Positions 33,732-42,810 of a stretch of DNA of 64,000 nucleotides are shown here, one piece after another (positions within the stretch are counted from its first letter, which is position 1; every line of letters begins with the position of its first letter). A model generated the notes under the pieces. It made no database searches and had not been told where the DNA came from. It worked only from the letters and a program-made list of their open reading frames with translations. The DNA lies in assembly GCA_003150355.1 (NCBI GenBank), contig QAMJ01000023.1, positions 154,202 to 218,201 on the forward strand. Direction: 5' to 3'. The translations under genes were made by a program, and so were the position numbers. This stretch comes from Clostridiales bacterium (GTDB taxonomy: Bacteria; Bacillota; Clostridia; Oscillospirales; Oscillospiraceae).

Positions 33732-34672
33732 AGCTGAGCATAATCGTGCCGGTGTACAAGGTGGAGGAATACCTCGGCGAATGCGTCGACTCGCTGCTTT
33801 CGCAGACGATAGACGACTATGAGATCATCCTCGTGGACGACGGCTCGCCCGATAACTCCGGGAAGATCGCCGACGAATATGCTGCGGTAAACCCGGATAT
33901 GATACGAGTTCTCCATATCGATAACGGCGGACAGGGGAGAGCCAGAAACTTCGCGCTCGATATCGCCAAGGGCGATTTCGTCGGCTTCGTCGACAGCGAC
34001 GACTGGGTGACGCACGATATGTACGAGAAAATGTACACCCGCGCCGCAGAGACGGGAGCGGATGTAGTCGTCTGCGACTTTATGGAACGCTTCGCCGACG
34101 GACGTGAGAGCATGCTCCCGGCCTCGCTTCAGGATAATTGGCTCGGTTCGGCAGGCTCGTCCTGCAATAAGATATTCCGCCGCTCACTTGTCGGAGCGCT
34201 GCGCTTCCCGGTGGGGCTGTGGTATGAGGATTTCTATTTTTCAGCAGTGATGCTGCTGCGCTCGAAGCATACGGAGTTTATAGAAGAGCCGCTGTATGTC
34301 TACCGCCGCGGTCAGGAATCCACGATGCACAACAACAACGCCGTGAAGAACCTCGATATGCTGACGATCATGGATATGCTGGAAAAGGAAATGGTACCGG
34401 CAGGCTATAAGGATGATTTCGAGTTCTTCCTTGTGAACCATGTGCTGCTCGATTCGATAAGCAGGCTTGCAAAGCAGGATGCGCCGGAGCGCAAAGAGGT
34501 CATCGGAAAGCTGCGCCAATACGTGCAGGCAAAGATACCTAAGCTTTCCGGATGCGGCAGCTACAAAAAGGAGAGCCGCAAGCGCAGGCTGATAATGTGG
34601 ATGAACTACCACGGGCTTGAGGACGCGGGGCAGTTTATTCTGAAGATAAATCTGACGCTGCACGGCAGATAA
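33728..34672 (+). CDS. Family 2 glycosyltransferase
   Basis: A 314-aa GT-A enzyme. N-terminal SIIVPVYKVEEYL binds the nucleotide sugar, VDDGSPDNS and the DxD-type DSDD (about 95) bind the metal-nucleotide, and WYED is the likely base region. The C-terminus has no membrane helix. The start overlaps the polymerase-like stop (ATGA); a GTG six bases earlier is less likely. Third gene of the operon. Confidence 0.88.
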   Translation: MKLSIIVPVYKVEEYLGECVDSLLSQTIDDYEIILVDDGSPDNSGKIADEYAAVNPDMIRVLHIDNGGQGRARNFALDIAKGDFVGFVDSDDWVTHDMYEKMYTRAAETGADVVVCDFMERFADGRESMLPASLQDNWLGSAGSSCNKIFRRSLVGALRFPVGLWYEDFYFSAVMLLRSKHTEFIEEPLYVYRRGQESTMHNNNAVKNLDMLTIMDMLEKEMVPAGYKDDFEFFLVNHVLLDSISRLAKQDAPERKEVIGKLRQYVQAKIPKLSGCGSYKKESRKRRLIMWMNYHGLEDAGQFILKINLTLHGR

Positions 34673-34673
34673 A

Positions 34674-34713
34674 ATAGGACCCTCGGCAGGAAATGCTCTG
34701 CCGAGGGTCCTAT
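34674..34713. terminator. Terminator between convergent glycosyltransferase genes
   Basis: A perfect 16-bp stem (34674-34689 / 34698-34713) with AT-rich sequence on both sides. Confidence 0.8.
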
Positions 34714-34722
34714 TATATATAC

Positions 34723-35739
34723 CTATACTTTTTTCGATTTGAGCCGGTTGTTGAGTTTCATAATGATATGCACCGCGAGATACTGCCGGTGCATGAGGAG
34801 CGTTGTCAGCAATTTGTGCTTGCGGCTCATCGTGCGCACGTAGGGGTTTGATGCGTAATTTGGGAACTTTCCGAGAAAATCCTCACGCAGCTTATCCTGC
34901 ACATCACTGTGCCAATCGGCCAGATTCGCGCGCACCGATGAGGTCAGAAACTCACTGTGAAATGCGAGGTATTCAAGCGCATCCTTTATCTCCGGGTACT
35001 CCGCTGTGCTTTTGTAAAATGCAATAAGCTCGTCGACTGCTGGGATTATTTCAAGGTTGCGCTCGATCTTTCTTGTATTCGTGACCGAACCGGGGCGCTG
35101 GACATACCGGTGCCACGCCTTAGGCAGATAAACGATCCTGTCCGTGTAGTGGTAGAGCTTCGGTACGGTGCGCAGATCCTCAAACCAGACCCGCTCGGTA
35201 AAGCGTACGCCGCTTTCAATGTACAGCGACCGGCGGAAAATTTTGTTCCACACGTCCGGACTTTGCAGCAGCAGCTCGGGATAATGGCTGAGCTTTAGAT
35301 CGTCGTTACGCGCGCAGCCCTTTCTGTACTCAAGCTCAAGCCCATCAGTGTTTACGGCAATCGAATCGAAGACGAGAATATCATAGTCGCCGTCGAGAGC
35401 GTTTAGCATTTCGCCCATTGCGCCGGGGGCAAGATAATCGTCGCTGTCGATGAAGTAGAGATATTCGCCCTGTGCCTCATCGATGCCGACGTTCCGCGCG
35501 TGCCCTTGCCCCATATTCTCAGTAGTGATGAGACGGATGAACTGCGGGTAATGATTTACATAATCCTGAACGATCGCGGGCGAGGAATCAGTCGAACCGT
35601 CGTTTACAGCGATGATCTCATAATCCGGTTTTTCCCCACGGGAGAGGGCCTCAGCCGCGGGAGAAATGAGCGAATCGAGACATTTTGCGACATAGTCCTC
35701 CACGTTATAGACCGGGATAATTACACTGAGCCTGATCAT
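34723..35739 (-). CDS. Family 2 glycosyltransferase
   Basis: A 338-aa GT-A enzyme with SVIIPVYNVEDYV at the N-terminus, VNDGSTDSS, the DSDD metal site (about 108) and VWFEDLRT. Its sequence is closely related to the upstream gene product (shared TTEN, QARNVGI/HARNVGI, ED-LRT-PKLY, RPGSITN-type motifs), so the two probably arose by duplication. The ATG at 35739 overlaps the upstream stop (ATGA). Confidence 0.88.
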   Translation of the reverse strand: MIRLSVIIPVYNVEDYVAKCLDSLISPAAEALSRGEKPDYEIIAVNDGSTDSSPAIVQDYVNHYPQFIRLITTENMGQGHARNVGIDEAQGEYLYFIDSDDYLAPGAMGEMLNALDGDYDILVFDSIAVNTDGLELEYRKGCARNDDLKLSHYPELLLQSPDVWNKIFRRSLYIESGVRFTERVWFEDLRTVPKLYHYTDRIVYLPKAWHRYVQRPGSVTNTRKIERNLEIIPAVDELIAFYKSTAEYPEIKDALEYLAFHSEFLTSSVRANLADWHSDVQDKLREDFLGKFPNYASNPYVRTMSRKHKLLTTLLMHRQYLAVHIIMKLNNRLKSKKV

Positions 35740-36725
35740 TTCTGCGCTCCTTTCCGCGCGTTGTTCAGCCGCAGCAGCGCGCCCGCTTCGCCGTATCTTC
35801 CGCGCATGAAAAGCGAGCACAACAGCTTGTGCTTCGGCGGCATGGTGCGGATATAGGGGTTGTCCTTATATCCGGGGCACTTGGCGAGGAAATCCTCACG
35901 TAAAGTTCTGAGCAGGGGATGGCGGCTGTCAGCCGGGCATATCCTCGCCGAAGCAGTCAGAAATTCATTGTAGAAACGGATATACTCGAGCTCGTTTTTA
36001 TAGCGCTCATACAGACCGTGCGCCCTATAGAACTCCGTGAGATCGTCGACGGCATCGATTATTTCAACATTCCTGTCGAGCTTCGCTGCGTTCGTTATTG
36101 AGCCGGGGCGCTGGAGATAGACGTACCACGGCTTGCCTGTGGCGTAGATTTTATCGGTCATGGTGTAGAGCTTCGGCATCGTACGCAGATCCTCGTACCA
36201 TACCCGTCCGGGGAAACGCAGTCCACTGTCGGTGAAGAGCCTGCGGCGGCATATCTTATTGCAGCCGGAGGGGTATTCCATCAGCAGCTCCGGGTAGCTT
36301 TCGAGACTGACCTCACCGCTCCTTCGGCAGCCGGGCTCAGTGCTCAGAACGGCGCCGTCGGGGTTCACAAACACAAAGTCATATATAAATATATCATAGT
36401 CCTGCCGCAGCGTTTCCATGATCTCCGGCACAGCATTGTCACTAAGCGAATCGTCGCTGTCAAGGAAAAGCAGATACTCCCCATGAGCGTTCTCAATGCC
36501 GACGTTGCGCGCCTGACCGAGTCCGCCGTTCTCCGTGGTGATGAGGCGGATAAGCTCAGGATGCCGGTTAACATAACTTTCTGCAACGGTCTTTGATGAA
36601 TCCGTCGAGCCGTCGTTCACGATGATTATTTCATAGCCATCAACGCCGGGGCAGATGACAGAGTCAAGGCACTTCGGCAGATATTCGGCGGTGTTGTATA
36701 CGGGGATTATAATGCTCAGCTTCAT
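35736..36725 (-). CDS. Family 2 glycosyltransferase, paralogue of the downstream gene
   Basis: A 329-aa GT-A enzyme: LSIIIPVYNTAEYL, VNDGSTDSS, LDSDDSLSD, VWYEDLRTMPKLY, YLQRPGSITN. It is the first gene of a two-gene minus-strand unit that converges on the plus-strand operon. The ATG at 36725 has AAGGAG ten bases ahead; the GTG at 36734 would sit too close to that site. Likely works on the same surface glycan. Confidence 0.88.
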   Translation of the reverse strand: MKLSIIIPVYNTAEYLPKCLDSVICPGVDGYEIIIVNDGSTDSSKTVAESYVNRHPELIRLITTENGGLGQARNVGIENAHGEYLLFLDSDDSLSDNAVPEIMETLRQDYDIFIYDFVFVNPDGAVLSTEPGCRRSGEVSLESYPELLMEYPSGCNKICRRRLFTDSGLRFPGRVWYEDLRTMPKLYTMTDKIYATGKPWYVYLQRPGSITNAAKLDRNVEIIDAVDDLTEFYRAHGLYERYKNELEYIRFYNEFLTASARICPADSRHPLLRTLREDFLAKCPGYKDNPYIRTMPPKHKLLCSLFMRGRYGEAGALLRLNNARKGAQK

Positions 36726-36752
36726 AGCAGACACGCTCCTTCTACTTGAATA

Positions 36753-36781
36753 ATTTTACCATAACCGCGGCGCTGTTTCAA
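36753..36781 (-). promoter_or_regulatory. Sigma-A promoter for the minus-strand GT2 pair
   Basis: Minus strand: TTGAAA (36776-36781), 17-bp spacer, TAAAAT (36753-36758). Confidence 0.7.
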
Positions 36782-36888
36782 TAGCGGGGAAATACGGTGG
36801 CAGACTGTCAAAAGACTATGCTTTGAAGCTTGATAACAGAGCAGCGGGGGAGCTTGAGGGGGTAAGACCCGCCTCAAATTGGATAAAC

Positions 36889-36997
36889 CGCCGCCGAAAG
36901 CCTTGATACATCAAGGCTTTCGGTAATAGCATTTTGAACACTTTCAAAATGCTCGGCGGAAAGCGCGGTCAAAAAAGTCCTTACAGGACTTTTTGAC
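36889..36997. repeat. Intergenic multi-hairpin element, copy 2
   Basis: Outer stem CCGCCG (36889-36894) / CGGCGG (36954-36959) flanks two perfect hairpins (36894-36906/36911-36923 and 36928-36938/36943-36953), followed by a separate hairpin starting GTCAAA (36968-36980/36986-36997). The order matches copy 1 at 3792-3954 although most bases differ. One base (36894) is shared between outer stem and first hairpin. Otherwise the 387-bp gap between genes holds two promoters. Confidence 0.55.
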
Positions 36998-37031
36998 AAG
37001 CTGCTGTGGAGGATGCATACAGCCCGCAGAC

Positions 37032-37060
37032 TTGAATTTGCAGCAAATTGGTGCTATAAT
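37032..37060 (+). promoter_or_regulatory. Sigma-A promoter for the M15 peptidase gene
   Basis: TTGAAT (37032-37037), 17-bp spacer, perfect TATAAT (37055-37060). Confidence 0.75.
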
Positions 37061-37112
37061 CCATTGACAGGCACGGGATGTTGCCAATTTTGAAAGAAAG
37101 GACAGTGCGAGA

Positions 37113-37940
37113 ATGAAGAAGAAAACAATGTGGATCATAACTATGCTTGGACTGTGCCTTGTGCTTTATACGATAGTCGTATCCAGAATGGAGAGCAGCA
37201 CCAATGTTATCTTCGGCGGAGCCGAGGATGCTTTTGTCAGAACGGACAGCATGAATTTTACTGACCTGAGCGCGACCGAGACGCCGGAACCGACTGTGGA
37301 TATCTGGCCGAAGCTCACCACGGATGATTTTGAAAAGAACCACTGCCTCTGGATGGTCAGGGAGAACAGCCTTCTCTCATCCGCTTATAAGCCGGATATA
37401 GCAAAAATAAGCCGGACACGCTATATGATGTACAGTACCGAATACATGGCGGAGCTTGACGCGTTTCTCGATGCGATAGAGGATGCGGGCTTTGAGTATT
37501 TCATCGGTGCGGCGTTCAGAGAGTACAGCTTCCAGACGCATCTGTTCAACTCCAAGGCGAGCCAGATCGCGTATGAGATGGGACTGTCCGCCGACTATCT
37601 CGACCCCAAGTATCAGGAGGCGGTCGAAAAGGCCAAGACGATAGTTATGTACCCCGGCAGCAGTGAGCACCAGCTTGGCGTCGCGATCGACATTTTTGAC
37701 GAGAACCGTTCAAGACTTGTGTACAGTGAAATGAATCAGGAGCTTTACGCATGGCTTGACGAGCATTGTGCCGAGTACGGCTTCATAAAGCGCTACCCGA
37801 CGCGCAAGCTGCTCCTCACCGGCTGGGACGAGCCGTGGCATTACCGCTATGTCGGCAAGGAGGTCGCGACTTTCATCATGGAAAACGGACTCTGCTATGA
37901 GGAGTTTTATGGTCACTACTTCCCGGATTTTGAATACTGA
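37113..37940 (+). CDS. M15-family D-alanyl-D-alanine carboxypeptidase, VanY-like
   Basis: A 275-aa extracytoplasmic zinc peptidase, anchored by an N-terminal membrane helix (about 5-23). Zinc ligands are in SEHQLGVAIDI (H and D) and in EPWHYRYVG (H); the catalytic glutamate is just before WHY. Such enzymes trim the terminal D-Ala from peptidoglycan stem peptides. It is not accompanied by van resistance genes, so a housekeeping wall role is more likely than glycopeptide resistance. Confidence 0.88.
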   Translation: MKKKTMWIITMLGLCLVLYTIVVSRMESSTNVIFGGAEDAFVRTDSMNFTDLSATETPEPTVDIWPKLTTDDFEKNHCLWMVRENSLLSSAYKPDIAKISRTRYMMYSTEYMAELDAFLDAIEDAGFEYFIGAAFREYSFQTHLFNSKASQIAYEMGLSADYLDPKYQEAVEKAKTIVMYPGSSEHQLGVAIDIFDENRSRLVYSEMNQELYAWLDEHCAEYGFIKRYPTRKLLLTGWDEPWHYRYVGKEVATFIMENGLCYEEFYGHYFPDFEY

Positions 37941-37947
37941 GTATAAC

Positions 37948-37980
37948 GGCGCGGATGTTTATCGTCCGCGCCTGATTTTT
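37948..37980 (+). terminator. Terminator after the M15 peptidase gene
   Basis: Stem GGCGCGGA / TCCGCGCC (37948-37955 / 37965-37972) followed by TGATTTTT. Confidence 0.8.
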
Positions 37981-38005
37981 GCGGCGGGATAATCGTAAAA
38001 AAGGC

Positions 38006-38034
38006 TTGCAATGTAGGCGGCAACGTGATATTAT
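38006..38034 (+). promoter_or_regulatory. Sigma-A promoter for the rimP-nusA-infB operon
   Basis: TTGCAA (38006-38011), 17-bp spacer, TATTAT (38029-38034). Confidence 0.75.
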
Positions 38035-38061
38035 TACTAAGGTAAGTATCAGGTTTTAGTC

Positions 38062-38088
38062 AGAGTGGGTTCCAGCCCACTCTTTTTT
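38062..38088 (+). terminator. Terminator-like hairpin in the rimP-nusA leader (attenuator)
   Basis: A perfect 8-bp stem AGAGTGGG / CCCACTCT with a 6-base loop and T-tract, about 20 nt after the transcription start and 56 bases before rimP. In B. subtilis the nusA operon is autoregulated by a NusA-dependent leader terminator; this hairpin is well placed for the same role. Confidence 0.75.
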
Positions 38089-38143
38089 ACGAAACTTTTG
38101 CACCGGCAATGCTTCTGCCGGGCAGATTGAAAGTGAGCGGAAT

Positions 38144-38599
38144 ATGAGTAAGATCACAGACAAGGTCACGGAGCTTGCAAAGCCCGTGGTCGAGGAGGAA
38201 GGCTGCAGCCTTTGGGACGTTGAATATGTCCGTGAGGCCGGAAGCTGGTTCCTGCGCATCTTTATCGATAAGGACGGCGGCGTCGGTATTGACGACTGCG
38301 AGCGCATCAGCCGCAGGCTCGACCCGATTCTGGACGAGGCCGACCCCATTCCCGACAGCTATGTTTTCGAGGTCGGCTCTGCCGGGGCAGAGCGTGAGCT
38401 GAAGCGCCCGGGGGACTTTGAACAGTTCATGGGCAGCGAGGTCGAGGTCAGGCTCTACCAGCCGGTGAACGGCTGCAAGGTCTATGTCGGCGTGCTCGCC
38501 GGGTACGATAACGGCAGAGTGACAGTGACTGTGGGCAAGAACGAGGTCAGCTTCGATAAGAGCCAGATCGCGCTCGTGAAGCTGCATGTATCAATATAA
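38144..38599 (+). CDS. rimP: Ribosome maturation factor RimP
   Basis: A 151-aa two-domain protein needed for 30S subunit assembly. The N-terminal domain shows LWDVEYVREAGSWFLRIFID and DDCERISRRLDPILD; the C-terminal SH3-like domain begins near residue 90. First gene of the conserved rimP-nusA-ylxR-ylxQ-infB-rbfA operon. Ribosome site GAGCGG is weak. Confidence 0.95.
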   Translation: MSKITDKVTELAKPVVEEEGCSLWDVEYVREAGSWFLRIFIDKDGGVGIDDCERISRRLDPILDEADPIPDSYVFEVGSAGAERELKRPGDFEQFMGSEVEVRLYQPVNGCKVYVGVLAGYDNGRVTVTVGKNEVSFDKSQIALVKLHVSI

Positions 38600-38629
38600 G
38601 ACGTATAAAGTTTGAATGGAGAGAATAAA

Positions 38630-39682
38630 ATGAACGCCGAATTTTTTGAAGCAATCGAGGATATCGAAAAGGAAAAGGGCATACCCCGCGGCTATATGTA
38701 TGAGAAGATCAAGCAGGCCATGCTTGCCGCCTTCCGCAAGGACAATCCCGAGTGCGAGGATAATGTTGAGATCATCCTTGATGAGGAGAAGAAGCGCCTT
38801 GAGATGAACGTCAATAAGACCGTCGTCGAAGAGGTCGAGGATCCCAGCCACGAAATTATTCTCGAAGCCGCAAAGAAGTACAGCCGCCGCGCAAAGGTGG
38901 GCGATGTTGTCCCTGTGCCGGTCGAGACGAAGAAGTTCGGCCGCATCGCGGCTCAGGCTGCAAAGCAGGTCGTCATTCAGGGCATCCGTGAAGCGGAGCG
39001 CGGTATTATCTATGAGGAGTTCACCTCCAAGGAGCATGAGATCCTTACCGGTATCGTCTCTCATATCGAGCCGAGGACCGGCAGTGTTTCCATCCGCATC
39101 TCCTCCAACAGTGAGTTTACCGAGGCAATGCTTGCTCCCAATGAGCGCATCAAGACCGAGGAGCTCAAAGAGGGCGACCGCATCAAGGTCTATGTCGTCG
39201 AGGTCAGAAATTCCACCCGCGGCCCGCAGGTGCTCATTTCCCGCACGCACCCCGGCCTTGTCAAGCGCCTGTTCGAGCTTGAAGTCCCCGAGATATACGA
39301 CGGCACCGTTGAGATAAAGTCCATCGCCCGTGAAGCCGGCAGCCGCACCAAGATGGCTGTGTGGTCGGCCGACCCGGATGTTGACCCGATTGGCTCCTGC
39401 GTCGGCCCCAAGGGCGGCCGTGTCGCAAGCATCGTAAACGAGCTTGGCGGAGAGAAGATCGATATCGTCAAGTACAGCGAGGTTCCCGAGGAGTATATTG
39501 CCGCGGCTCTCTCCCCGTCCGAGGTCGTCAGCGTCACCATGCTCGAGGACGGCAAGAGCTGCCGCGTCATCGTCCCCGATTCTCAGCTGTCCCTTGCCAT
39601 CGGCAAGGAAGGCCAGAACGCACGTCTGGCCGCAAAGCTCACCGGATATAAGATAGACATCAAGCCCGAAAGCGAGAGCTGA
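38630..39682 (+). CDS. nusA: Transcription termination/antitermination factor NusA
   Basis: A 350-aa RNA polymerase-binding factor with N-terminal domain (1-125), S1 domain (about 130-200) and two KH domains (with GPKGGRVASIVNELGGEKIDIV and the IGKEGQNARLAAKLTG region). It lacks the C-terminal acidic repeats of E. coli NusA, as usual in Firmicutes. The ATG at 38630 follows GGAGAG; a TTG six codons upstream has no site. Confidence 0.96.
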   Translation: MNAEFFEAIEDIEKEKGIPRGYMYEKIKQAMLAAFRKDNPECEDNVEIILDEEKKRLEMNVNKTVVEEVEDPSHEIILEAAKKYSRRAKVGDVVPVPVETKKFGRIAAQAAKQVVIQGIREAERGIIYEEFTSKEHEILTGIVSHIEPRTGSVSIRISSNSEFTEAMLAPNERIKTEELKEGDRIKVYVVEVRNSTRGPQVLISRTHPGLVKRLFELEVPEIYDGTVEIKSIAREAGSRTKMAVWSADPDVDPIGSCVGPKGGRVASIVNELGGEKIDIVKYSEVPEEYIAAALSPSEVVSVTMLEDGKSCRVIVPDSQLSLAIGKEGQNARLAAKLTGYKIDIKPESES

Positions 39683-39727
39683 TAAACACTGGTTTACAGC
39701 CGATCAACCCAAAAGGAGGCGGCAGTT

Positions 39728-39997
39728 GTGGAAAAGAAAATACCGATGAGGCAGTGCCTTGGCTGCCGCGAAATGAAACCCAAGCGCGAGCTTATACGCG
39801 TAGTGCGCTCGCCTGAGGGCGAGATCAGCCTTGACTTCAAGGGCAAGGCATCAGGGCGCGGCGCGTATGTGTGCCCGAAGCAGGAGTGCCTGAAGAAAGC
39901 GATAAAGACAAGGGCGCTTGAGAGGGCGTTCTCGGCGCAGATACCGCAGGAGATCTACGCACGGCTTGAGCAGGAAATGGAGGCCGGCGATGGATGA
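39728..39997 (+). CDS. ylxR: YlxR family RNA-binding protein (DUF448)
   Basis: An 89-aa protein with the YlxR hallmarks PMRQCLGCREMKPKRELIRVV and GRGAYVC near the middle. The family binds RNA and affects gene expression in B. subtilis; exact role is unsettled. GTG start behind AAAAGGAGG. Overlaps ylxQ by eight bases. Confidence 0.93.
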   Translation: MEKKIPMRQCLGCREMKPKRELIRVVRSPEGEISLDFKGKASGRGAYVCPKQECLKKAIKTRALERAFSAQIPQEIYARLEQEMEAGDG

Positions 39998-40424
39998 CAG
40001 AGCGATTGGCCTGATAGGCCTGATGCGCAGGGCGGGCGCGATCGAAATAGGAGAGGATAATTCCGGCAGCGCTGTCAGCGCGGGGAAAGCAAAGCTGCTG
40101 CTCACGGCGGCGGATGCTTCCGAAAACGCGCTCCGTCACGCCGAACGCTTCACGCAGGGGCGGCGGGTGATAACTGTCCCGCTGCACTACACGCGCGATG
40201 AACTTGGCAAAGCGCTTGGAATAGGCGGCTGCTCCATGGCAGCTGTCACGGATATCGGCTTTGCAAATGCCTTGATGAAAGCGCTGAGCGAGCAGAAGCC
40301 GGAAATGTACGCACAGGCTGCCGAGACGATAGAGCAGAGACAGGCAAAGGCGGCGCGCCGCAAAAAGGAGACTGCGGCCCTCAAGGGCGGCAGGAGGAAT
40401 GACAAAAGGAGGACTGGTGCATGA
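39990..40424 (+). CDS. ylxQ: YlxQ-type L7Ae/L30e ribosomal-like protein
   Basis: A 144-aa protein whose N-terminal 95 residues form an L7Ae/L30e RNA-binding fold (GLIGLMRRAGAIEIG, AKLLLTAADASENALRH). The C-terminal tail is rich in Lys/Arg and longer than in many homologues (about 100 aa), perhaps extra RNA contact. The ATG at 39990 follows GGAGG. Coupled to infB by ATGA. Confidence 0.9.
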   Translation: MDDRAIGLIGLMRRAGAIEIGEDNSGSAVSAGKAKLLLTAADASENALRHAERFTQGRRVITVPLHYTRDELGKALGIGGCSMAAVTDIGFANALMKALSEQKPEMYAQAAETIEQRQAKAARRKKETAALKGGRRNDKRRTGA

Positions 40425-42799
40425 GCATGATAAAGTACAGAATACATGAGGTGGCGAAGGATTTTAACGTCCCGTCCAAGGTGATATCGCAGATACTCAC
40501 GGACTATATCGCCCCGCCGAAGAATCACATGCAAGTCCTTGAGAATAACGAGCTGGATGTTATCTTTGATTACATGACCCAGCATAATCAGGTCGCAAGC
40601 CTTCAGGACATTTTCAATGTCCAGCCGAAGGCCGAGGCGAAGGAGACAAAGCCCAAGGCAGCGGAGCAGGCAAAGCCCGCGCCCGCCGCAAAGCCCGGCG
40701 ACAAGCCCGCTGCAAAGCCGCAGGATAAGCCTGCCGCCCAGCAGAGCACGGCGGCTCCCGAGCAGCCCACACCCGTCAAGAAGGATAAGCCGCACACCCC
40801 GCGTCAGGTCGCGGAGAAGCGCGTTGTCGATACCCGCGGCGGCGCTGCCGTCAATATCGAGAAGTACAACGAAAAGTTCGAAGACATGGCCGGCGCGAAA
40901 GCGAACAATAATAATCTGCGCCGCGGCAACAAGGAGAAGATCACAAGCAAGTCCAAGCAGCGCCCGCAGGCACAGCTTGCCTCCGCGAAGCGCCGTCAGG
41001 AAGAGCGCGACAAGATGAATAAGCTCCAGCTTGAGATCGCCAAGAAGCAGCAGCTCAAGGTCGAGATACCGGACGAGATATCCGTTGGCGAGCTTGCCTC
41101 ACGCATGAAGAAGACCGCGTCCGAGGTCATAAAGCAGCTGTTCAAGATGGGCGTGTTTGCGTCCGTCTCCGATGTGATAGACTACGATACTGCGGCACTT
41201 GTCGCGATGGAGCTCGGCTGCAAGGTCGAGAAAGAGGTTATCGTCACAGTCGAGGAGCGCCTTATTGACGACCATGAGGATAAACCCGAGGATCTCGTTC
41301 CGCGCGCTCCCGTCGTCGTTGTCATGGGTCACGTCGACCACGGCAAGACCTCGCTGCTTGACTACATCCGCCACGCAAACGTCGTTTCCGGTGAGGCCGG
41401 CGGCATCACCCAGCACATCGGCGCATATACCGTTGATGTGAACGGCAGCCCTATCACGTTCCTTGACACTCCGGGTCACGAGGCTTTCACTTCCATGCGC
41501 GCGAGAGGCGCTATGGTCACCGATATCGCGATCCTCGTTGTCGCGGCGGACGACGGCATCATGCCTCAGACCATTGAATCCATAAACCACGCGAAGGCCG
41601 CGAACATTCCGGTCGTCGTCGCGATAAATAAGATGGACGCCGTCGGCGCGAATCCCGAGCGCATCAAGCAGCAGCTCACCGAGTATGACCTCGTCAGCGA
41701 GGAGTGGGGCGGCGATACGATAATCTGCCCAATCTCCGCAAAGACCGGTCAGGGCATCGATAACCTGCTTGAGAATCTGGCAGTCCTGTCCGAAGTCCTT
41801 GAACTCAAGGCCAATCCCAACCGTGCCGCAAAGGGTGCGGTCATTGAGGCGCGTCTTGACAAGGGCCGCGGCCCGATAATGACCGTCCTTGTCCAGAACG
41901 GTACTCTCAAGCTCGGCGATATCATCATTGCCGGTACTGCCGTCGGCCGTGTCCGCACGATGATCAACGACAAGGGTCAGCGCGTCACCGAGGCCGGTCC
42001 CTCCACTCCGGTCGAGATCTCCGGTATGTCCGAGGTCCCGAGCGCGGGCGACACCTTTAACGCCGTCGCAGACGAGCGCATGGCAAGAGAGCTTGCCGAG
42101 GAGCGCCGCATCCAGATGAGCAGCAATGCAATGCCCGGCACGAAGAAGGTCAGCCTTGAGGATCTGTTCAGCCAGATCCAGGCCGGTGAAATGAAGACGC
42201 TCAACGTTATTGTCAAGGCCGACGTTCAGGGCTCTGCCGAGGCAGTCAAGGCTTCCCTTGAGAAAATATCCAACGAGGAAGTCAGGGTCAAGGTCATCCA
42301 CAGCGCTGTCGGCGCGATCAACGAGTCCGATGTTATGCTGGCGGCGACCTCCGGCGCTATCATTGTCGGCTTCAATGTCCGTCCCGATAACGCCGCCCGC
42401 GACAGCGCGGCGCGCAGCAAGGTCGATATGCGTATGTATCGCGTTATTTATGACTGCATAAACGAGATCGAAGCTGCTATGAAGGGCATGCTTGCGCCGA
42501 AGTTCAAGGAAGCCGTCATCGGCCATGCCGAAGTCCGCGAGACCTACAAGGTCTCCAAGGTCGGCACTGTCTGCGGCTGCTACTGCACTGACGGTAAGAT
42601 ACAGCGCGGCTGCGAAGTCCGTGTCCTGCGCGACAATATCGTTATCCATGAGGGCGAGCTCGCTTCGCTGCGCCGCTTCAAGGACGACGTCAAAGAAGTC
42701 GCCAGCGGTTACGAATGCGGTATGCAGGTCGAGAAGTTCAACGACATCAAGGTCGGCGATGTTATCGAGTGCTTCGTTATGGAGCAGATAAACGCATAA
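40421..42799 (+). CDS. infB: Translation initiation factor IF-2
   Basis: A 792-aa GTPase that brings fMet-tRNA to the 30S subunit. The N-terminal IF2_N segment (MIKYRIHEVAKDFNV) is followed by an Ala/Lys/Pro-rich linker (about 70-130) and a second IF2_N-like segment. The G domain has GHVDHGKTS near residue 303, DTPGHEAF and NKMD. Domains II, III and the fMet-tRNA-binding C2 domain complete it. Starts with ATGA overlap to ylxQ. Confidence 0.97.
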   Translation: MSMIKYRIHEVAKDFNVPSKVISQILTDYIAPPKNHMQVLENNELDVIFDYMTQHNQVASLQDIFNVQPKAEAKETKPKAAEQAKPAPAAKPGDKPAAKPQDKPAAQQSTAAPEQPTPVKKDKPHTPRQVAEKRVVDTRGGAAVNIEKYNEKFEDMAGAKANNNNLRRGNKEKITSKSKQRPQAQLASAKRRQEERDKMNKLQLEIAKKQQLKVEIPDEISVGELASRMKKTASEVIKQLFKMGVFASVSDVIDYDTAALVAMELGCKVEKEVIVTVEERLIDDHEDKPEDLVPRAPVVVVMGHVDHGKTSLLDYIRHANVVSGEAGGITQHIGAYTVDVNGSPITFLDTPGHEAFTSMRARGAMVTDIAILVVAADDGIMPQTIESINHAKAANIPVVVAINKMDAVGANPERIKQQLTEYDLVSEEWGGDTIICPISAKTGQGIDNLLENLAVLSEVLELKANPNRAAKGAVIEARLDKGRGPIMTVLVQNGTLKLGDIIIAGTAVGRVRTMINDKGQRVTEAGPSTPVEISGMSEVPSAGDTFNAVADERMARELAEERRIQMSSNAMPGTKKVSLEDLFSQIQAGEMKTLNVIVKADVQGSAEAVKASLEKISNEEVRVKVIHSAVGAINESDVMLAATSGAIIVGFNVRPDNAARDSAARSKVDMRMYRVIYDCINEIEAAMKGMLAPKFKEAVIGHAEVRETYKVSKVGTVCGCYCTDGKIQRGCEVRVLRDNIVIHEGELASLRRFKDDVKEVASGYECGMQVEKFNDIKVGDVIECFVMEQINA

Positions 42800-42810
42800 G
42801 AAAAGAATGA

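Noticed and set aside
37113..37940. Glycopeptide resistance determinant (vanY)
   Set aside because: M15 peptidase alone, without vanR/S/H/A/X genes, is common in wall metabolism.
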